Assembly: GCA_049513055.1 (NCBI GenBank)
Contig: JBEKWN010000009.1
Coordinates: 1-64,000 of the forward strand
Reading direction: 5' to 3'
From: UBA1163 sp049513055
Lineage (GTDB): Bacteria > Desulfobacterota > BSN033 > UBA1163
DNA: 64,000 nucleotides
In this document: in pieces, positions 59,191-64,000 of the stretch
Position numbering within the stretch: the first letter of the stretch is position 1
Layout of the letters: each line of letters begins with the position of its first letter
Notes under the pieces: model-generated
What the model was told of the DNA's origin: nothing
Database searches by the model: none
The model's input: only the letters and a program-made list of their open reading frames with translations
Translations under genes and position numbers: made by a program

Positions 59191-59316
59191 CTAATCCTCC
59201 TCCTTCAAAAAATACTTTATTCCTTTTGCCAAGACGTTATGAAGCCATCTTTGGTAATAAATATCGCTCATCTATCCGAATTTGGCAAGAATTACTTACA
59301 GGCTCATTTTAGGAGG

Positions 59317-60243
59317 TCAAGATGGATTCAAGAATTTTTGAGTCTCTTTCAGGGTGGGGATTCCTTTTCTTCCGCCAAGTTCTCGGCATTTAAGGGCAGC
59401 CACTGCATTGGCAAACCTTAAAATCTCTGCCACCTCCCAATTTTGAAGGAGGCCATATATAAATCCTCCGTGGAAGACATCGCCTGCGCCAGTGGTATCC
59501 ACGGCCTTTACTTTGAATCCTTCAGCATAGATAAATTCCCCATTGACCATGGCCATGGCACCTTCGTGCCCCAGAGTGGTACACAGAAATCCAGGGGTAT
59601 ACTTTTGGAGTTCGAGAAGAGCCTTTTCTCGATCTGAAATTCCGGTGTAGAGCATAGGGAATCGTGAAGAGGTGATGACGAAATCAATTTCTTTAATCAA
59701 CTCAGAAGTGAGAGGTTCTACTTTGTCGAGGTCAATGACAATTGGAATTCCTTCCTCCTTTGCCCACCTGGCACATTGAATAGCGGCGTGGATGTCGTGA
59801 CCATCTAAGTGGAGGAGTTTTCCAGAGCAGACCTCCTCTTTCCGAAGTTCTCCTTCGCGGTACATCAATCGTTCGTCTCGATTCCAAATGATCGTCCGTT
59901 CTCCAGAGGGACCCTCCACAATGATCATGGCAAACTGGTTTGTGGCATTGGGCTCGATCGTCACCGAAGAGACATCCACTCCCTCCTGGTGAATGGAATG
60001 GAGAGAGAATTGGCCCAGCTTATCCTCTCCGACTTTTCCAATATATTTCGTTTTCACACCCCATCGACTCAGGGCCACCATGGCTGTGGCCACCTGGCCT
60101 CCTCCCTGTTTGGAAAACCGGAGCATCTCCATTTTTGAATTCGGAGTAGGGAATTCTGGAACCACACTGAGGAAGTCCACAGAGTTGAGGCCTATCCCCA
60201 CCACATCAAAAGGTTTGTCTTGAAGTGGAAGATTAAATCGCAT
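59317..60243 (-). CDS. PfkB-family carbohydrate kinase
   Basis: 308 residues. N-terminal FDVVGIGLNSVDFLSVVPEF, then GGGQVATAMVALSRWG (sugar-binding), and the C-terminal PfkB signature 2 DTTGAGDVFHGGFIYGLL with the catalytic Asp (near 253). It phosphorylates a sugar or nucleoside with ATP; ribokinase-like length and no signature of a specific substrate. It stands alone on the minus strand, divergent from the cassette region. Confidence 0.9.
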   Translation of the reverse strand: MRFNLPLQDKPFDVVGIGLNSVDFLSVVPEFPTPNSKMEMLRFSKQGGGQVATAMVALSRWGVKTKYIGKVGEDKLGQFSLHSIHQEGVDVSSVTIEPNATNQFAMIIVEGPSGERTIIWNRDERLMYREGELRKEEVCSGKLLHLDGHDIHAAIQCARWAKEEGIPIVIDLDKVEPLTSELIKEIDFVITSSRFPMLYTGISDREKALLELQKYTPGFLCTTLGHEGAMAMVNGEFIYAEGFKVKAVDTTGAGDVFHGGFIYGLLQNWEVAEILRFANAVAALKCRELGGRKGIPTLKETQKFLNPS

Positions 60244-60297
60244 GTCTTTCTATTTACAGATTTTTGGGTAAGTTTTCAAGGATTCAAATCATTTTTG

Positions 60298-60326
60298 TTG
60301 ACTTTTTTGTCACAGATTAATATATT
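60298..60326 (+). promoter_or_regulatory. promoter facing the cassette array
   Basis: TTGACT (60298-60303), 17-bp spacer and TATATT (60321-60326, 5 of 6). It reads toward the first cassette gene, 280 bp away, and not toward pfkB. Confidence 0.6.
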
Positions 60327-60413
60327 CCAAACAAAATAGAGGCCATCCGTCAATATCTTTCAACCCTTTAGCCATGTAGTTAGGGTGGACATATGGTCTG
60401 AAGATGAATGGAT

Positions 60414-60503
60414 ACCCCATTTCTGAAAAGGAATGGGTTTTTTTGTCTCATCAGTCTCGTTAGAGAAAAGGCTCCAAAGTTCCCAACAAACTTTCTAACG
60501 GGG
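60414..60503 (+). repeat. hairpin with T-run and CCCCGTTAGAAAG repeat in the leader
   Basis: CCCATT and AATGGG (about 60416-60437) form a hairpin followed by eight T, terminator-like. Directly after, CTCGTTAGAGAAAAGG (60456) and ACTTTCTAACGGGG (to 60503) are inverted, matching the repeat at 18071-18275. Together they form the leader of any transcript from 60298. Bases 60504-60605 show no gene; an upstream in-frame extension of the next gene through this repeat is rejected. Confidence 0.5.
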
Positions 60504-60605
60504 CTTGCCATGGGGGTGTACCTCTCAACCAGTTCGGATGTGAGCGAGTTAGCCGCTTATTGCAAGTATTTTTGCCAGAACCAAAGAAAAGCATACAGAG
60601 ACCGA

Positions 60606-61655
60606 ATGACATATTGCTTGGGTTGGAAAAGTCAAAATAGTGTGTTTATAGTTGCTGACACTGCATTAACAACTGAAGCATATAAGCCAACCGGTCCTTT
60701 CGTATCAAGCTTTGGGGAGGTTAATTATAGCAGCAAAGATACTTATGTTAGAGAAGCCTTACTAAAAATATGCGTTGTTGGCAAGATAATCATCGGCTTT
60801 GCCGGGAATGTGAACACTGCGTTTGAGATAATTGCAGTGTTTAAACAGTTAATCTCATCAAATTCAAGTGTACATGAAGTGCTTGAGAAAGCAATTCGAA
60901 GTTGTGGTCCATATTCCAAGAAAAATGATGTCGAATTAATCGTGGGGTATGTTGATAAGAACGGTCCAAGGCTAATTAGTTACAACCACGATGAAGAAAG
61001 AAGCATTCATGAGCATGATCAGTTTGTTCAAGTCGGCAGTATTGCCTCATACTATCCTGCTTTGTCGGAAGCTACGATAAAAATGTTTCTAAAAGGAAAA
61101 TTACCAGATGAAAATATGTTAGCAGCTATTACAGCTATTCTGCAGAATTACGGAATATTGGACCGATTAATGAAAATGAAAGTAGGCGGTGTGTTCTTTG
61201 GAATCTCAGTCAACGCAACCGGTGTATCTTGGCAAGAAGACACATCTTACTTTTTGTATCCCCCAGATCTCAGAAGCTTGCAGCACATCTCAGTTGTGGC
61301 TAGAGATAATGTGCTTTCGGTTTCATCATCGTTAAGTGGAGACAAAAGGGTATTTATGAATACGATAAACACAACTAACCCCGAGAAATGGCAAGCCAGA
61401 TGGATTCCCAGGCTAAAGAGGAAATTTAACTCTGGACAATCCATTTTTTACACGTTTCTTAGCAAAAGAGACAGACTAATAACGGTAATTAAAGCACCCA
61501 ATCCTCTGTCTAATAAATATTTCAAAATACATGCAGATGGCATGGGAAAGTTCGATTTATTCTTCTCACCAGAATTAATGGCAATGTTAAAAAACCCAAA
61601 TGTCGTAGAAAAGGGAATTTCATTGCCTTTTAGATTTAATTGGATAAGTGCCTAA
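60606..61655 (+). CDS. Anbu/proteasome-like Ntn hydrolase (cassette gene 1)
   Basis: 349 residues from the ATG at 60606, which puts a Thr directly after Met (MTYCLGWKSQNSVFIVADTA), as in Anbu and HslV where the exposed Thr is the nucleophile. KICVVGKIIIGFAGNVNTAF matches the proteasome-beta strand and 'GFAGxxxxA' turn, and ELIVGYVDKNGPRLISYNHD the next strands; the C-terminal 150 residues (about 215-349) are extra and unrecognised. Peptidase or amidase activity is inferred. The codon usage and AT content differ from the chromosomal genes, and attC-like sequence follows its stop. Confidence 0.6.
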   Translation: MTYCLGWKSQNSVFIVADTALTTEAYKPTGPFVSSFGEVNYSSKDTYVREALLKICVVGKIIIGFAGNVNTAFEIIAVFKQLISSNSSVHEVLEKAIRSCGPYSKKNDVELIVGYVDKNGPRLISYNHDEERSIHEHDQFVQVGSIASYYPALSEATIKMFLKGKLPDENMLAAITAILQNYGILDRLMKMKVGGVFFGISVNATGVSWQEDTSYFLYPPDLRSLQHISVVARDNVLSVSSSLSGDKRVFMNTINTTNPEKWQARWIPRLKRKFNSGQSIFYTFLSKRDRLITVIKAPNPLSNKYFKIHADGMGKFDLFFSPELMAMLKNPNVVEKGISLPFRFNWISA

Positions 61656-61710
61656 AAAAAACAGAACAATTAGCACCAAAGGAATGTTCCGCTATGTGGT
61701 TTGCAGCGGT

Positions 61711-61776
61711 GGACAACGAAGGCACAAACGGACATGATTAAACTTGATAGCTTCATCTGTGCCGCAGACGTTATAG
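61711..61776 (+). repeat. attC-like site 1
   Basis: GGACAAC, then GGCACAAAC ... ATCTGTGCC, then GTTATAG: outer half-sites near the RYYYAAC and GTTRRRY forms and inner complementary arms. It lies between cassette genes 1 and 2 and shares GGCACAAAC and CTGTGCCGC with the site at 63274. The final half-site deviates from consensus. Confidence 0.6.
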
Positions 61777-61804
61777 GTCATCGGTAACCATGACTGGAGG
61801 AATT

Positions 61805-62359
61805 ATGGAAAATGAATACGAGATCTTCATGGGCGCTCTATTGAAGGCAACTGCTCTGATAGCACCTGAGTTTTTTGATTTGCAGGTTGCCAGCACTGAC
61901 GCAACAATTTATAGAGAAAGAGTGTATTGTTACGAGTTGTATCATCAATTAAGACAAACATTGCCCATTGGCTTTCCATTTACATTACAGGGCGAGATCG
62001 ATAAACGGAACCACCCGATTATTTCTAAAGCATGTGGGGCTATCAAGCCCGATCTCTTGGTACACAGACCGGGTGATATGGAAAACAGCAATCTTGTTGT
62101 CGTTGAGGTTAAGTCTGTTACGAATGTCAGCCAACTTAAAAAAGACTTCAAAACATTACGATGTATGACTTCGCTTGAAAATGGCTACTTCAGAGGGATA
62201 TCAGTATTATTTGGCCAAAATAACGATGATCCGTACAATAAAGCAGCTCGACTTTATAAAAAACATTGCGCGGATGCTACAGAGAGAATCCATTTATTCT
62301 TTCACAAGCTTCCTAGGAATCCAATAGAACGATATATCGAGGAGCAGCAAACACCATAG
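61805..62359 (+). CDS. PD-(D/E)XK-like protein (cassette gene 2)
   Basis: 184 residues from the ATG after ACTGGAGGAATT (an in-frame ATG 15 bases upstream is less well placed). KPDLLVHRPGDMENSNLVVV EVKSVTN has the D ... E-x-K arrangement of restriction-type nuclease folds, followed by QLKKDFKTLRCMTSL, a helix with a possible ancillary Gln/Lys. The N-terminal third is helical. Function could be a nuclease or a defence effector; no partner methylase is seen. Surrounded by attC-like sites. Confidence 0.5.
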   Translation: MENEYEIFMGALLKATALIAPEFFDLQVASTDATIYRERVYCYELYHQLRQTLPIGFPFTLQGEIDKRNHPIISKACGAIKPDLLVHRPGDMENSNLVVVEVKSVTNVSQLKKDFKTLRCMTSLENGYFRGISVLFGQNNDDPYNKAARLYKKHCADATERIHLFFHKLPRNPIERYIEEQQTP

Positions 62360-62391
62360 GGTTCAAGAGGCAAAATGAGGCCGCTGACCAC

Positions 62392-62518
62392 GCATAACAA
62401 GGAAATGAAGGTAGGGGTGGGGCCTTAACACGGGACAGTTTGCCCACAACCGCAGATAACAGAGGCCAAAAGATTTGATCCAAATGCTATCGCACTTCTT
62501 TAGCCTTAAACGTTAAAC
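62392..62518 (+). repeat. attC-like site 2 (127 bp)
   Basis: GCATAAC (62392-62398) begins and GTTAAAC (62512-62518, a good GTTRRRY) ends the stretch. Inner arms around GGAAATGAAGG and CACTTCTTTAGCC are partly complementary. The length is like that of the long VCR-type sites. The next gene starts 15 bp later. Confidence 0.5.
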
Positions 62519-62532
62519 GGACTGGAGATTAG

Positions 62533-63261
62533 ATGAACAATTTAGAGACAAAATCTAAAGCAACACCTTACAGAGGTCAAATAAATCCTTTTCAAATTTC
62601 TGCTGGGATTCAAATAGTCAAGAAAAATGCAAAGCGCCTTATGGAGGATGCAAAAATTCTTTTCGAAGCAAATAGATTTCCAACAGCGTGTTCTATCGGC
62701 ATACTAGCTATTGAAGAGATTGGCAAACTTCCTATTCTGCGACGCATGGCAATTGCTGAAAATACAGAACATTGGAAAATTTGTTGGCGTGATTTTTCAG
62801 ATCACCTACAAAAAAGCCAACATTGGATTATTCCTTTTCTAGTCAAGAATGCGCCATCTTTTGAAGAGTTCTCAGATCAATTCTATCAAGGTCGAGATGC
62901 TGACCTAATGAATTCACTTAAACAGCTTGGGTTTTATGCGGGATGTTACGGCCGCGCTCATTGGGCAGACCCGAAAAACATTGTTGAGAAGGAACAAGCC
63001 TCGTTGGTAATACATTCAGCAAATGTTCTTCTTGCTGGAAGTCAACCTTCAGAGTTAGATGTGCCAAGTGCTCTAAATGCTTGGGCAAATCATATGAAAG
63101 GATGTTTTTCATGCGATCCTGGAATAGCAAACAATGGAGTAGTCGAATTTCTTAAAAAAGTGAAACCAGAAAAGACAGATCGTGACGACGGTGGTATTTC
63201 TCCAAAAGTGGCATTTGAGTTTATGAGCACAGTTATTTACATAAGCAACGAGAATTTTTGA
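62533..63261 (+). CDS. AbiV-family abortive-infection protein (cassette gene 3)
   Basis: 242 residues from an ATG after ACTGGAGATTAG. NAKRLMEDAKILFEANRFPT ACSIGILAIEEIGKLPILRR is the AbiV signature (a HEPN-like helix pair with the conserved E-E-I-G-K), and SDHLQKSQHWIIPFLV fits the next helix. AbiV proteins stop phage development in lactococci by blocking translation of phage genes. The rest (EPSELDVPSALNAWANHMKG ... ) is family-like but diverged. Surrounded by attC-like sites, so it is probably a mobile defence cassette. Confidence 0.75.
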   Translation: MNNLETKSKATPYRGQINPFQISAGIQIVKKNAKRLMEDAKILFEANRFPTACSIGILAIEEIGKLPILRRMAIAENTEHWKICWRDFSDHLQKSQHWIIPFLVKNAPSFEEFSDQFYQGRDADLMNSLKQLGFYAGCYGRAHWADPKNIVEKEQASLVIHSANVLLAGSQPSELDVPSALNAWANHMKGCFSCDPGIANNGVVEFLKKVKPEKTDRDDGGISPKVAFEFMSTVIYISNENF

Positions 63262-63273
63262 AATAGCCAGTTC

Positions 63274-63342
63274 GCCTAACAACGGCACAAACTTGGGCAA
63301 CCTAGAAACCTCTCGGCTTCGTCTGTGCCGCACATGTCAGGT
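63274..63342 (+). repeat. attC-like site 3
   Basis: GCCTAAC (63274-63280, an exact RYYYAAC), CGGCACAAAC ... GTCTGTGCCG inverted inner arms (9 of 10 pairs), and GTCAGGT (63336-63342) as a near GTTRRRY. This is the clearest attC-type site of the three, 69 bp, immediately after the AbiV stop. Confidence 0.65.
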
Positions 63343-63380
63343 TTCATTGCAGGCAAGGTGTAAAGAAAGAGCTTTAGATT

Positions 63381-64000
63381 ATGAAAAATGATTATGATCC
63401 AGCATTAGTTGAGAAAGCTAAAAAAGTAGCTGCCGGGCCTCTTGGCAAAGAGATGACAAAATTTCCCTTGAGATTTGCAACCTCAATACTTTTTGGTCAA
63501 AAGCCATATGGTACCTCCCCCAATTCAGATTTTAATAACGCGACTGCAACTCTTGTTGATTTTGGCCAAGGTCCAATGGCAATAACTTGTTTTCACGTTT
63601 TAGAAGCGTATAGGAAAAAACTAAGCGAAGGTAGTCAAATCATATTTCAAATTGGTAACCTAAAAATAGACCCTTTAAATAAAATCATTGATGAATGTGA
63701 AAGATTAGATCTTGTCACAATAGATTTAAAGGATGAAAATACTCAAAAGATAAGCGATGGTGGTGAGGTATCTTCATATTTCTTTTCTCCTGTTTCATGG
63801 CCGCCTCAGGGTATCAAATGCGGTGAATTTGTTGCCTTTGGAGGATTTCCTGGTCGATGGAGGCAGCACTTATCACAGAAAAAAGTAATGTTTGACTCAT
63901 TTGGTAGCGGGGCATGCGCTGTTGCATCGGTAAGAGAAGATACCATTGTTTGCCAATTTGAAAGAGAATATTGGGTTTACTCATTTAATTTACATCCTGG
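63381..64000 (+). CDS. trypsin-like peptidase domain protein, truncated by the window edge (cassette gene 4)
   Basis: 206 residues to the window end with no stop. ATATLVDFGQGPMAITCFHV has the catalytic-type His, RLDLVTIDLKDENTQKIS the Asp, and FVAFGGFPG the strand before the Ser loop, which would lie beyond base 64000 (LHPG is where a GxSGG loop would start). Starts after AAAGAAAGAGC. No signal peptide, so a cytoplasmic protease. Intracellular trypsin-like modules occur in bacterial defence and stress systems; the role here is inferred from the neighbouring AbiV gene only. Confidence 0.6.
   Translation, partial: MKNDYDPALVEKAKKVAAGPLGKEMTKFPLRFATSILFGQKPYGTSPNSDFNNATATLVDFGQGPMAITCFHVLEAYRKKLSEGSQIIFQIGNLKIDPLNKIIDECERLDLVTIDLKDENTQKISDGGEVSSYFFSPVSWPPQGIKCGEFVAFGGFPGRWRQHLSQKKVMFDSFGSGACAVASVREDTIVCQFEREYWVYSFNLHP

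Noticed and set aside
60408..60605. N-terminal extension of the Ntn hydrolase through the inverted repeat
   Set aside because: Reads through a terminator-like hairpin and repeat; the start at 60606 places the catalytic-type Thr directly after Met.

Overview
The window is a mid-GC bacterial chromosome segment, most likely from an uncultured deltaproteobacterium (Desulfobacterota-like). The support is the housekeeping block bS21-YqeY-MutS2-DnaG-RpoD, the split BtuB/TonB-ExbBD envelope genes, a selenoprotein, and many small palindromic repeats. No rRNA operon and no CRISPR array were seen.

Layout. 0-7 kb is gene-poor: methylglyoxal synthase, small exported proteins, an OmpH/Skp chaperone, a large lipoprotein, membrane proteins and degraded remnants. 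7-15 kb holds a macrodomain protein, an MFS transporter, an exported peroxiredoxin whose catalytic cysteine is encoded by an in-frame TGA (selenocysteine), ComEC and an acyl-CoA dehydrogenase. 15-27.9 kb is the core block: rpsU, yqeY, mutS2, dnaG, rpoD, a CAT-anticodon tRNA, a zinc-ribbon protein, rnhA, rnpB, a DUF4390 protein with an NtrY-like kinase, smpB and ssrA (tmRNA).

27.85-36.88 kb is a 9-kb integrative element inserted in the 3' end of ssrA. It is bounded by identical 25-bp repeats and ends with a tyrosine integrase. It carries a divergent zinc-finger regulator, a primase/ATPase protein, a cold-shock protein, a 53-aa zinc ribbon, a second bS21-like ribosomal protein, an HNH nuclease and a large terminase with a zinc-ribbon tail, but no recognisable capsid, portal or tail genes. 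It looks like a phage-satellite-type element.

37-47 kb returns to chromosomal genes: a DUF255 thioredoxin-like protein, a Fur-family regulator next to a CbiM-CbiQ-CbiO metal transporter with a perfect operator-like palindrome, a tRNA-dihydrouridine synthase, a hydrolase, PrmA and RsmE. 48-54.5 kb is a minus-strand cobamide salvage operon (btuB-cbiR-cobU-cobS-cobT-btuF) behind a cobalamin riboswitch and terminator. 54.6-59.2 kb encodes a LolA-like protein, an ABC-2 transporter and TonB-ExbD-ExbB.

60.3-64 kb looks like an integron-type cassette array. Four same-strand orphan genes (an Anbu/proteasome-like Ntn hydrolase, a PD-(D/E)XK-like protein, an AbiV-family HEPN protein and a trypsin-like protease cut by the window edge) are separated by attC-like imperfect inverted repeats, downstream of a good sigma-70 promoter. 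No integron integrase is present in the window.
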